From: Muscardinus avellanarius
Lineage: Eukaryota; Chordata; Mammalia; Rodentia; Gliridae
DNA length: 64,000 nt
Assembly (NCBI GenBank): GCA_963383645.1
Contig: OY726560.1
Span: 31,619,173-31,683,172 of the forward strand
Reading direction: 5' to 3'
Below are positions 1 through 10,990 of the stretch, piece after piece. The translations under genes and the position numbers were made by a program. How positions within the stretch are numbered: the stretch's first letter is position 1; each line of letters begins with the position of its first letter. A model generated the notes under the pieces. That model was not told the DNA's origin. It did not search any database and saw nothing but the letters and a program-made list of their open reading frames with translations.

Positions 1-319
1 CACAGAAGGAGAAGATACACATGTTTCCTCTAATATGCCCAAACTAGAAAACACAAAGGATACCAGTAGGACCCCAGATATTAGAGGGGAAATACTAGCT
101 AAGTTTTAATGGAAAGATAGGAGAGGAGAAAGGCCGATCTTGATTAATGAGGGTCTACACCTGAACATGTGTAAAATTATGAATAAGACATGGTTAACCT
201 GGCCAACCATTGGTGGGGGGGGGGGGGAACAGGGGCGGGGGGGAGAGGGCACCAAATATAGTGTAAATGTATACTATTTATGTTCAATAAAAAAAATTGT
301 TAAAAAAAAAAAAAAAAAA
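1..319 (+). mobile_element. L1-type LINE 3' end with poly(A)
   Basis: The stretch resembles an L1 3' UTR (CACAGAAGGAGAAGATACAC motif), followed by a G-rich block at about 214-250, AATAAA near 285, and an A-tail at 302-319. Its first 53 bases are repeated exactly at 1176-1228, and its last 90 bases recur inverted at 1045-1126. The 5' part lies outside the window. Confidence 0.7.
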
Positions 320-324
320 GATGA

Positions 325-800
325 GCAGGTCGGGAAAAGAAATGGGGCAGGGAGAATCCAGCCAGCATTCCAGAGACTAGATATGGTGATGGCCCCACCC
401 CATTGTGATCAGAGACTTGCAGCCTTTACATTACATATTTAGACAGGAGGGGAATAATTCCAACCTGGTGAAGTTAGGGCAGTTGCCCTAAGCTGTGGCA
501 TGAAATCCAGAACTGATTACCCCAAATTACTCTGCATGAGGAAGGGTGGGATTTCTGGACAGTATAAGAAATTATCATGTGGCAGACCCACCCTCTTTTT
601 CTAGCCAGGTCTGTGGTTCTCCTTGGTGAACTCATTCAATAAAACCCTTTATGTTTGTCCTATCTGTGTCCTTTAAATGGAATCTTTCTTTTGGGGTGAC
701 AAGAATGAAGGGAAACTGGTCATCCTGTTACATTAGGGCCTGATTCTCCTGTCTCCCAGAAATCCTCTGGGCTTCCAGAGACCATAAACTGATCAAGCCA
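325..800 (+). mobile_element. LTR-like fragment with polyadenylation signal
   Basis: The order is typical of the 3' half of an ERV LTR: a promoter-like stretch, CTGTGGTTCTCCTTGGTGAA, AATAAA at 638-643, then a short R/U5-like tail ending near GGGGTGACAAG. No second LTR or internal genes are seen, so it would be a solo or truncated copy. The edges are uncertain. Confidence 0.4.
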
Positions 801-1044
801 CAAAAAGTGCTTACTCGCTCACACTAAAACAGCCAACAGGGCTATTCAGGTGGTACTTTGCTTAATAAAAGTTTTAAAATTTTGCATTAAAGTATATATT
901 CAAATGACACACATGGACATGTATAGAAAGTCAGTTCAGTATACAAGTGTTATTTTTTATCTTGCATACTGTTATTATTATTATTACATAATTTTTAATG
1001 GAATGATGGTATTCCACCCATAGGAATACCATAATTTGAATTCT

Positions 1045-1227
1045 TTTTTTTTAACAATTTTTTTATTGAACATAAATAGTATACATTTACACTATATTTG
1101 GTGCCCTCTCCCCCCCCGCCCCCGTTTTCTCTCCTCCCCCCCTGGAAAGCATCATGTTAAGTGAGATCAGCCAAGCACAGAAGGAGAAGATACACATGTT
1201 TCCTCTAATATGCCCAAACTAGAAAAC
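1045..1227 (-). mobile_element. 5'-inverted short L1 insertion with 14-bp TSD
   Basis: It is bounded by perfect 14-bp repeats ATAATTTGAATTCT at 1031-1044 and 1228-1241. The part next to the left repeat (1045 to about 1126) is the reverse complement of an L1 3' end with its T-run. The part next to the right repeat (about 1143-1227) is more 5' sequence of the same L1 family in forward orientation. This is the expected product of twin-primed reverse transcription. Confidence 0.85.
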
Positions 1228-1441
1228 ATAATTTGAATTCTAATGCTGATATTTTATATTATTTTTATTTTTCTCAATATTATATACTTCCTTACACCAG
1301 ATGAATAAATCTGAATGTTCCTGGTAACATCTTCAAAAGAATTTTTCAAACTCCAAGGCTAAACTTGCAGAAATACAGGACCAGAGTTAAACAGATATAG
1401 AGACTGATTCAGAATGTGTCACTAAATCTGCCAGAGAGGCT

Positions 1442-1810
1442 AGCTGGATGTTGTGGTGCACACCTAAGATTCCAGTACTTGGGAGGCTGAGACAGGAGGA
1501 TCACAAGTTTGAAACTAGCCTCAGCAACTTAGTAAAGCTCCTTTTAAAAAATGGGATTTGGCGCCGGGCGTGGTGGCGCACGCTTGTAATCCCCGCGCTT
1601 GGGAGGCAGAGACAGGAGAATCGCGTAGGTTCGAAGCCAGCCGCGCACGCTGGCTTAGGAGACCCTGTTTCCAAATAAAAATGTAAAAATAGGTCTGGGA
1701 GTGTAGCCCGGAGGAAGAAGGGCTTCCAGGAACCCCAGTACCACAAAAAAAAAAAAAAAAATGGAATTTGGAGTATAGCCTTGAGTTAGAAGTCCCCTGG
1801 CTTCCATCCC

Positions 1811-1813
<3 letters not shown>
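1442..1813 (+). mobile_element. B1-dID SINE interrupted by a second SINE
   Basis: The B1 half is at 1442-1560 and the dID half at about 1762-1813 (GAGTATAGCC to CATCCCCAG). The halves are separated by a complete younger SINE and flanked by its TSD. Confidence 0.85.
1561..1760 (+). mobile_element. Complete B1-dID SINE nested in another SINE
   Basis: It runs from GCCGGGCGTGGTGGCGCAC through the dID box to an A-tail. The TSD is ATGGGATTTGG (1551-1561) and ATGGAATTTGG (1761-1771), with one mismatch. The inner copy is closer to a clean consensus than its host. Confidence 0.9.
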
Positions 1814-1907
<94 letters not shown>

Positions 1908-1923
1908 ATACACACACACACAC
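1814..1923. repeat. (CT)n(CA)n microsatellite
   Basis: About 60 bases of CT lead into about 50 bases of CA with two CATACA interruptions, grown from the tail of the outer SINE. Confidence 0.95.
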
Positions 1924-3661
1924 CTGCCAGAGAAACTGTGATCTAGAACCAGATAGATTTTCCTTTTTCATAAAAACAGTACCCAAGTCATGGATCCTAA
2001 TTTCTCTTTCTCGTGCAATTTGACCCAGGCAATCTCTAGAATCTACTCCCTCAGTCTGCTGTCTCCTCACAGCTTGCCCAAAGGAGACCCTGGTCGGAGG
2101 CCTTGCTCCATGTCTGACTACTAAGCTCTGGAGCACTTCTGAGAACCCGGTGCTTCTCTGCCGTCTTTCTCAGCCTTTTAGAACAGGCAGCTTGCGTCCA
2201 GCCCTGCTCTCCAGTGGAGCACAAAGGGACAAGTGCGAAAGGATTTTTAAGTGTCCAGAGGAAGTCAGGAGTCAAGGGCAGGTGGGATGAGGAGTAGGGC
2301 TGAGGTAAATAGTTGGCAGCTTAGGGAAACCCACCTTCATACTCAGAGCCCGCATCTCCCCAGGTGCCTCTGGTTGTGGTAGTCTATTTTATTTCCTCTT
2401 TCTGACTCAGGCTAATGTTTCAGCAACTGCACCCAAGCTGCACGTTTCATTCATTTTTATCTTCTGTTTGCAAGCATCCAAGGCTCCTTTGTTTTACTGA
2501 GGTCAATTGCCTTCTGACTCTATTCCTCTCCCCAAGTCTTCTTGGATCTCTGGGAGACCCAGGTGCCTCTCGGGTATCCAGCTGCCTGGGTAATGACGAG
2601 GCTGTGGTGCTCAGTCATTTATCCAGTCATTCGTATTCATAGAAAAGCATGAAAGCAATTTTCTTAATTACAGCACTTGATGCTGCAACATGTCTCCCAA
2701 TTTTCTGTGTGCAGTTTTGTCTGGATAACAGGCACTCTGCGTGAATTCAACACCTTTAATTGTTGAGGAACTTTCTTCAAGAGAGGAAATATGCAAAAGT
2801 AGACATCAGCTTCCAGGACTGAATTTAAGGAATGCTCATTGTCTCTGGTCTACCTGAGTTCAGGGCGTCCGACTGAGCTGCTGATTCATGATTTGCCCGT
2901 CCAAATTGAGATTAAGCTTTTGGTTTGCGTTGTTCATTTGCTAAAGAAAATGCTATTTTTTTAAAATTTACTTGTAGGTAAAAATATATACTTCACTTTC
3001 TCCTCATACCACCATGAAAGGAGGGAATGAATAAGTCCATGGTTCTCAAAAACACCGGGAGAGAAATCCTACAGTCTTTCACCATAAAATTACATCTTAT
3101 GAATTCATCAGCTAGTGATTGCAAAAAGAAGAATGTGGAATCTGTGGACTTTCTTCAAATACACAGAAAAGATTCAGGACTTCCCAGATTTGTTGGGTAG
3201 AACGCTTCATAATCTCAGTCTATTCTATAGGATTTCAAAGGAAGAGCTGAAAAGCAGAACTAGTATCAACAAATACATTTGCTCTAAAGAGCTCAATGGC
3301 TAAATACCCCTGTCTGCTTTCACGGTTCCTCCTCATCTTTATTAGAGGTCAGTTGATCAAACTAAGCAGGTATTTTTCTAGTCATTTATAGTCTAATGGC
3401 AATTAAGTTAATTTCACTGGGCTTTCTCCCTCACTCAAGCCATTGGGATGCTCAAGGCCAATGCTGATGGAGAGATGTTCTGAAGCCACGAATGGTGGCA
3501 TCTGTAGTTGGGCTTAGTGCTTCTTGTTTGGGTAGGCTTGAGCTCTAGACTTGAAGCAAGCCAGGGACCCCTCGAGTTTTTCTTGCCTTCAACATTTGTT
3601 CTTTCGTGTTTCCCAAAGAAGAAGAAACTAATACATCTACTTTGCTCCTCAACCTGTTTTC
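1924..3661. other. Intergenic, nothing recognised
   Basis: The stretch is unique-looking with only short chance ORFs. No motif or repeat family could be assigned. Confidence 0.5.
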
Positions 3662-3760
3662 TTTTCTTCGTATACTTTTATTGATGCATTGTAATCTCAC
3701 GTCACAATGAAGTTCAGAGTGATAGTAACAGGCACACAGCACTTCGTGATCCTGTTTTCT
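3662..3760 (-). mobile_element. L1 3'-end fragment
   Basis: It has the TTTTATTGATGCATTGTAAT motif shared with the L1 ends near 19065, 59448 and 62545. It reads antisense to the plus strand and is severely 5'-truncated. Confidence 0.65.
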
Positions 3761-6125
3761 GTACAACTGAAATATTCACAGAAGCTCTAAGTAGAGCAGC
3801 CTGCTGTTTAGAGGGGCCAGTACTCCCTCCCCATTACTTACATCATGAGTTGCCTTATAATTAAGGGAGAAAGCAGTACTGTAGGCAGAAGTTTTGTGAC
3901 TATCTGAGAGCAGTGAGAGAGGTGACACTGAAGATGGACCCAGGCTGTATAGTGCCTTGTAGTAAGACAGCATCTGCTGGTGGAAGCCAAAAGCCTATCT
4001 TCCTGAGTATCATTGCTCTACACGGGACACATACACAAGCAGTGGTGCATAGACTCAAGGAGATTAAGACACAAATGATAGAGAACAGGGAAAAGAGGGA
4101 CATTTTACATGGAGCAAAGAAATAAATGCAGTTCATTTTGCCAGTGGAAAATCTTTGCAACTTTTGAAGTCATTGGACAAAGCTGCATTTTTATGGTGGG
4201 AACCAGAAGTCAGGCAATTGGGATGTGCTATCCCTTTGGTAGTTTCGCATCAGTGAGGAAGCTAAGGTATAAGAATAAAATCAAACAAGTCTTGAGGAAT
4301 GTGATCCATCCCCAAGTTCTCCAAGAAATAACTGAAGGAGGATGGAGGCTCTTTGGTCAGGAAGGGTGTTGACCCACTCATGAAATTGTGTATTATCGCT
4401 AATGTAACTTAATGCGTGTCCATAGGCTGTTGAAGTCCAAGAATATCCAAGTTAAATTTCCTTCTATTTTAGACAGGTCAAATACATATTTGGGACCTCA
4501 GATTTTAATTTGCTTGAAAACAGAAGCATCACATTTTGCCTCAGGGTACTGTGAGTTAATGTCAAGTTATTGTCAGATATCACCCTTTTTGCTGCATCTA
4601 TTATCTTATATTTGCGTCTGATGATTCTTTCTAAAATCTGACAAGAAAAACTGTTCATTTTGTTTTGAGTTGTTTCAGAAATGGAAGCTTGCAAAAAGTG
4701 GCTTCCCCCTAAGGGTGATAAAAACAATAGCGAACTCTTACTTCTTGGCAGAGGCGAGGGTATGAGTTATTTTCCCAAGGAATGTGAGTGGAGAATGAGG
4801 GACATTGGAAGGGCACCAGAGAGGAGTTTTGATGGGACTGCTAGATAGTGAGCTTGTAGTGAGAACAATGGGAGGAAGAAGGGTTACTCTAAGAGCATTT
4901 AAAGGAAGTACTTAAGTGGTCTGTCAGCAACTGAAATACTTGAATACCTGCCTCTTTGTCTGTCTGGGTCAGTCTGTTCATCAGTTTGTCTATCTATCTA
5001 TCTTCCATGTATTCATTTGTCCTCATTAAATTTATAGTATCAATTTTTAATAGAATCAAGATATATCATTGAGTTTGTAGTACCAGAAATAGTGTGGATT
5101 TATGTTTATGTGTGTTTGATTTTAAAATTATATATTTAATTTCAGATATAATGAGTATTTTTAGTCAGAGCAGTGATAAATTGAAAAACCTTTTAGAATA
5201 TTTCCTGGGAAATAATCTCTAACCAGAGAATTGATCCCTAAACAGAATTGGAAGAGTCTCTATGAACCCCTTTGCCCCATTCTGATGTTTAGTTACTATG
5301 CTGTTAGTACCAGGAAGAGATTGAGATTGCAAAGGTGAAAGAGATGGTAAGAAGGAGGTAGAGGAGGTAGAGAAGAAGGAAGAAGAAATAAGAAGGAAGA
5401 TTATAGGACATTAATAAGATCCCTTGAGACATCTTAAACAGGCTCACTGATCCTGGGATAGTTTCATGTATCAGCTTGTCCCAGAAGTTTTGTAGTAGGC
5501 ACATTTTTACTCAATGTGAGGGGGAAAGATCATAGAAGGATCAGTCATTTTTATTACCAAGTAGTGTTTGAAATAAACATCCTCACTTCTATCATGGAGT
5601 CTCATCTCCTTGAATTGTATATGGGATGAAGGAGGGGAGGTTTGGTTTGGAAGAGGATGAGGCTGAAGATGATTTGAAAGAAGAAAACAAAACTTGAGGC
5701 TAAGGAGAGCAAGAAGATGAGTACTAGCTACCACCTATAGTCAAACACACATAAAATCAAGAGAGAGAGAAACTAATTTGCTAATCTGAAGGCACTATTG
5801 TTCTAAGCAAAGGTGCTGTTCAATCCCAGATAGTTCTTTGGATCCGTGCCTCCATCTCACTACCTAGTCATCACTCTCACTTGATCATGAGGGTGCAATC
5901 TGCCCTGCTGGACTGGACTTCCCCTCTGCTCCCACGGATGGATGGGTCTCACCTCAACTTCATTCTGCACGCTTTCATGCAGGCCAGAGTTTCTGTGCTA
6001 CTTCCCAAGCTCTCCAGGTCTTCTAGGTATCACTCTGCATGACTGTGTCATGCCAATAATATGATATAGTAACAATTTTTATAAAAGTTTCAAGCATATA
6101 TAACACATGTAAGACATTAAAGGAC
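3761..6125. other. Intergenic, mostly unassigned
   Basis: No gene is visible. A purine-rich stretch (GAAGGAGGTAGAGG type) lies at about 5340-5400 and a short imperfect CTAT run near 4990. Nothing else was recognised. Confidence 0.5.
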
Positions 6126-6128
6126 AGC

Positions 6129-6365
6129 AATTGCCAGGTGTATGCCTATAATCCCAGTACGTGGGATGCTGAGACAGGATAATCACGGGTTCCTGGACAG
6201 CCTCAGCAATGCAGTGAGACTCTCAGCAATCTGGAGACCCTGTTTCAGAAATAAAAGCAAATAAACACAAAGGGATGGAGGTGTGGCTCAGAGGTAGAAT
6301 ATCCCTAGGTTCAATCCTTAATACCACCCAAACCAACCAGCCAACCAGCCAAACAAACAAAAATG
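6129..6365 (+). mobile_element. B1-dID SINE
   Basis: A diverged B1 half (TATAATCCCAGTACGTGGGA) is followed by a linker, a dID half (GGAGGTGTGGCTCAGAGGTA) and an A-rich CAAA tail. Confidence 0.85.
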
Positions 6366-6735
6366 AAAGAGAAAACCAAATAAATAAAGGATGGCAATTC
6401 ATCCTCACTGCTATCTCTGATCAGAAAGCAGAGGTTGGACAAGAGGGAAAGTGAAATGGAGCAACTTCACAGGTGTAGCTCTCCTGCTGGCACTAGAAAT
6501 GACTGTTTCCACCTCCTTCTATCTTGGTATGAAGAAGACCTTGTTCCATCTCCCAAGCAAAGGCACTGATTGTTTCAACCACCTTAGTTTTCTGGCAGCC
6601 AGTCACTCTCCTCCCAGAGAAAATGATAATTAATAAGAAAACGTTACCTATATGAAATTTTAATGTTAACACTAAAACAACTTTTTTCTTTAATAAATCC
6701 AACACATTATGTTATTAAGACTGTCCATTAATTAA

Positions 6736-6931
6736 TTTTTTATTTTATTTTTTGTGGTACTGGGAATTGAACACAGAGGTACTCTACCTCTGGGATACAC
6801 CTACAGCCCTTTTCTATTTTTTATTTTAACAGAGTCTTGCTGAGTTACCTTGCTGATCTAGAACCTGTGATCCTCCTGTCTAAGTCTCCCAAGTATGGGT
6901 ATTATAGGCGTGTGCCACTATGTCCAACAGC
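6736..6931 (-). mobile_element. B1-dID SINE
   Basis: Reverse-orientation copy: T-rich head, TGTGGTACTGGGAATTGAAC (dID), then the B1 complement ending GTGTGCCACTATGTCC. It is moderately diverged. Confidence 0.85.
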
Positions 6932-7051
6932 TTTTTGTTTTATTTTGTTTCATTCATTCCTCTTTTCATCTACCTATTAGGGTAAAGTCTCAAAGTATTT
7001 CTATTTAATTCTGTCCAATGATAAAAAATAAGGCTTAGAAGATACTCAGGC

Positions 7052-8007
7052 GAAAATTCCGGGAAGATGGCGACCGAGAAAAGCGGGGCTTAAGAGCCCC
7101 GCTAACAACCAATCTCCATTACCACAAAATCAGCACCTTTCATAGCCAGAAAACACCATCACCAGAGAAACAAAAAAATCACCAGGCTCCAGAGAGAAAG
7201 CGATCTGAGAACAGAGCTCAGAGCCACAGAGGAGATACACCGGCCTCACGCCCGAGGACGCGGCAGCAGCGCCATACTGCCGGCGGCAGCGGCGAATTCA
7301 CCGGACGGCTACAGCAAGCTGAGGTGAGCCGCTGCGGAATAGCCAGGCGGGATCTTTCGGGGCAGGAAGCATCTAAAGCTCCCAGTGGCTGAGCTCAGCA
7401 CACGCTGCAGGGACTCAGAGTGGAACTCAAAATCAGAGAAGAAAAAATACGCCAGCCTCACGGCCGAGGGCATGGCAGCGGTGCCATATTGCCACCGGCG
7501 GCAGCAGCAGTGAATTCACCGAGTCCAGTACAGCTACATCTGCATACTCAAGAACAGTGAGTCAAATTGCGGGCCCCAGAGGAGAAATCCCAGTACTGTA
7601 CTCCCTGGGACTTGACCCAGTGGGGGAGTGGCGGTGGCAGAGATATCACGCCATAGGAGAACGTGCAACCTGGCACCCCCCATGATAGTTTCACCTAAAA
7701 AATAGAAAAAAAAAATTCTCTGGTAAGAAAGAAAGCAAAAAGAAATATTGAAATGTTATCTTTAAGTTATCAAAAGCTTGGTATCAGACAAATGAAACTG
7801 TTATGTGAGATTATCATCTTTAATTTTGGATAAATTGCTATAATACTAGATGTCAACCACTAAGCCAAGCATGGGAAGGAGGGATGGGGAGAGAATGGGG
7901 TGGGGATCAGGTGGGGGCTGACTGGGTGATGTGTGCATGTATGCCTACAAAAGTTTGTATCCCACTATTATGTATGAATACAGTGCACCAATTTAAAAAA
8001 AAAAAAA
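7052..8007 (+). mobile_element. L1 with 5' UTR and 3' end but no ORFs (internally deleted)
   Basis: A perfect 15-bp TSD AGAAGATACTCAGGC lies at 7037-7051 and 8008-8022. The copy starts near the L1-like GGGAAGATGGCGACC, a YY1-type motif. It continues through a GC-rich 5' UTR-like region to about 7690, then A/T-rich sequence, a G-rich 3' UTR block (7870-7925) and an A-tail at 7995-8007. Two related segments about 212 bp apart (around 7243 and 7455) look like tandem 5' UTR units. ORF1 and ORF2 are absent, so the copy is non-autonomous. Confidence 0.75.
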
Positions 8008-8072
8008 AGAAGATACTCAGGCTTGGCAGAACATGCTTTAATCCCAGTACTTGGGAGGCTGAGGCTTTTCTG
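8008..8072 (+). mobile_element. B1 fragment
   Basis: AATCCCAGTACTTGGGAGGC identifies the left end of a B1 unit. Its first bases were the target of the L1 at 7052-8007, and only about 60 bp remain. Confidence 0.6.
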
Positions 8073-8201
8073 GAGTATGCTGCTACATAACAAAATATGA
8101 AGCCAACTGACTGAAATGAGAGCCATTTGGATAGACTCTTGCAAAAGAGCCTGCTGCACTTGAATTATGATTTGACAGTTATGAACATTGCTAGTCATTT
8201 T

Positions 8202-8415
8202 TTTTTCAGTACTGAGGATGAAACCCAGGAGCATTTTACCTCCAAGCTATACCCCCTGCCCTATTTTTTTTTTTATTCTTTATTTTGAAACAGGGTCTCA
8301 CTGAGTTGCAAAGGGCCTCATTAAGTAGTTGAGGCTGTCCACGAACAGCGATCCTCCGGTCTTAGCTTCCCAAATGCTGGAATTACAAGAGTGTGGCACC
8401 CCGCCCGGCCCATTC
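8202..8415 (-). mobile_element. B1-dID SINE with TSD
   Basis: The dID complement (CAGTACTGAGGATGAAACCC) is followed by a T-rich linker and the B1 complement to CCCCGCCCGGCC. The TSD CTAGTCATTTT lies at 8191-8201 and 8416-8426. Confidence 0.9.
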
Positions 8416-8569
8416 CTAGTCATTTTGAAAAGATGCTTTGCATAATTTTGTTATTTGACTACTGTTTCTTTTTTTTTTTTAAATTGTCTTTGTACCCAAA
8501 TAATTTTGAAACTTTTAGGGGAAATTGTCTAGATTAAACTGCTTTCCTTCTGGACTTTCATTATGAGCA

Positions 8570-8655
8570 TGTGTTTTTTTTTTTAGTAAACAATTCTATT
8601 GGAATAATTTTAGATTTACAGAAAAGTTCCAAAGATCAAACTATCATCATTCTGT
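8570..8655 (-). mobile_element. Old L1 3' UTR fragment
   Basis: AATTTTAGATTTACAGAAAAGTTCCAAAGATC matches in kind the antisense 3' UTR of ancient L1M elements (positions 8607-8638). Confidence 0.45.
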
Positions 8656-10524
8656 GTAAGAAAAAAAGTTGAGCAAAATGATGCACTATTATTATCATGT
8701 TTTATATTTTCAGGAAAAAAATTCCTAGTCTGAAAAGAAGACATAGCCCAACTAAATGTTATGTTTGAATGAGCACCATCTGACTTTATAGTATTTCACT
8801 CTTAATATTCCTTTGTAAACAGTGCATACCATGGCCAAGTATTTTCTAATTACTTTTAAATATAATTTAATTTAATCTTCGGAGTTCAGTAAGTGATTAG
8901 ATGTTTCTATCTTAATTTTAAATGCATTAATTATATTTTCTAAGAATCAACTATTTATTAATTACCTAAGAGAGAATGAGAAAAAATAAACAGAAATGAT
9001 AAAAGCTTTATCATTTAGGGTTTTTGTAATTGCATAAAATTTGTGTTGAATAAAAAGTGTTATAATATTCATATGCAATACAAGTTCTTCAAGATTTTGG
9101 AAGCCAATTTTTGACTTGAAATACATCTATTCTTAGTGTCAATTTCTGATTTTTCAGTTTTCAATGAAAAGATATTTCTGACTACTATTTATAAAAAAAA
9201 TACTGAAAAGGTATAGTATTGATTGTACTTCAAAGCAGGGCATAAAAAAAGGAGCTAAAGATGGTTCATTTTGGAAGTTACTTTAGGAAATAGAAGGGAA
9301 GAAGTTTTTACAGTGGGACAAGAAGAAAACCAAAAAAGGTGTGTTTTTGAGCTGGTTTCCAGTACAAGGAATAGTTCAGTCAAGTAAGGAAGAATCGTTT
9401 TGAAGATACCTAGCAAATATTTCCGTAGAGCAGGAGAGGCCAAGCATCTATCCATTGGTTTTCAAGCCTGAACGTTTATGGTTCCCAGTGTCCTTAACTA
9501 CCTTATAGTCCATAGCCACCTGTGCTCACTCTGAGCAGCTTCCATCAGCTTTGGAGATCACAGTGAGGCAGGAAAACAGTCACTTTAGTTTGATGGACAT
9601 AGGAGAAGGCCATTGTATGTGGAAATGTGTGCTACAGCTGTGTTGAAATCATAGTGCCAAAAAGGACATGTGGCACAGGCGCCACATGTGGCTCATAGTA
9701 TTGGTAAGTATAGATTCATCTACATTATATCAACTTTCATAACAGGTATGCCAGAAGAATGGGAAGTTTTGTGGAGTGGATAGAATGGACACATTTAATG
9801 GATTTTTATATCCGGGCTTGGTGGCATTTAAAAAATCTTCTCTCAATGTTACAATGCTTCAAGCAAATTTTATGTTTTTCTCATGTTCTTCAAGTGTGAA
9901 AGAATTAAGTCATTCCAACAAAACTTGGGACTTACTTTAGCAAGGATATCCTTGTCCCTGACCAAATGAGCTTAATCGGTGGAATCTGTTTACTACAGCA
10001 GTGGCCCAGAAACTGACCAAATCTGCTTCTATAACAGAGCTGAATTTCATAGCCTGAGTATTTTTATTTCACCTGTTGCAGGTAAGTTGGCGATTATTTG
10101 GAATTATAAAGACAGTGGAGCCCTCTGCTTCACAACAATATACATGTATTAGAGTTCACGTTGCTATTGTCCAAAAAGTGACAGTTGAAACATTTGAAAC
10201 AATTGCTGCAAATAGGGTTGCCCAAGCTTTGACCACTTGTTAGCCCTTATGATTTTTGCCTCTTCTAATATCAGTATTAAATGACCTCATTAATATCATT
10301 TAAACCATGAATTTGATGAACTAGTCAGATCTTTCCAATCATAGTAAATTTATTATTAAGATTGGAAGTGTCTACTTGTATATTACATAAAACTGTCATA
10401 CAAAAACCATCATTTGGTAGTACATGTTGGGTGACATGGAATTAGACTGAAATCTTTGGAGCAAATAGTTTAAGGTCAAGTAACATCCGAAATGAAATGA
10501 TTTGACAGAAGACAGGTGATCTTT
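8656..10524. other. Intergenic, nothing recognised
   Basis: The stretch is AT-rich and unique-looking. No coding signal or clear repeat is present. Confidence 0.5.
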
Positions 10525-10900
10525 CAATTTAATGCTTTATTGTTCACCACGTACATATTGGAACAGGTACACAGTTTCCCACAACAGAGCACATAACACT
10601 GCACTTCATTAAAGAGGAATCTTCATCCCACAAGGACACAATGGTTAATTCCTGATAATGAAGTAAGCCAGCATACAACTTTCTAAAACTGGCAGAAGGA
10701 AGCCAAGACATTCAGAGGCACATCATAAGCAACATGCAATTCAACAATGTTGTCAAGGTAACATGAAGCTAATGCTATGTGTGTTTCAGTTTCATGTTTA
10801 ATGTTGAAACTTAGGTTCACAAAAGGTTTAGGCTCCTGAGCCTCCTCTGATCTCTGTATTTGGCATAACTGAATAACTTCAGAGTTGTCAAGGACCTATG
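10525..10900 (-). other. mRNA-3'-end-like block of unknown origin
   Basis: Read on the minus strand this balanced-composition stretch looks like a 3' UTR. It is less AT-rich than its flanks, lacks repeats, and ends with GTGAACAATAAAGCATT (AATAAA at 10541-10536). It could be a distal TRHR 3' end about 6.4 kb past the stop, an old retrocopy without a visible A-tail, or chance. I could not identify a parent gene. Confidence 0.3.
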
Positions 10901-10947
10901 AACAATATATGCACATATGAATGCTTTTCAATATACAATGTCAATAG

Positions 10948-10948
<1 letters not shown>

Positions 10949-10988
<40 letters not shown>
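10949..10988. repeat. (TA)n microsatellite
   Basis: About 20 perfect TA units, which are cruciform-prone. Confidence 0.97.

Positions 10989-10990
<2 letters not shown>

Noticed and set aside
1655..2136. Open frames through CT/CA repeats encoding RE/CV repeats
   Set aside because: Simple products of dinucleotide repeats, which lack stops in some frames; the same applies near 50142, 52931, 54614 and 61477.
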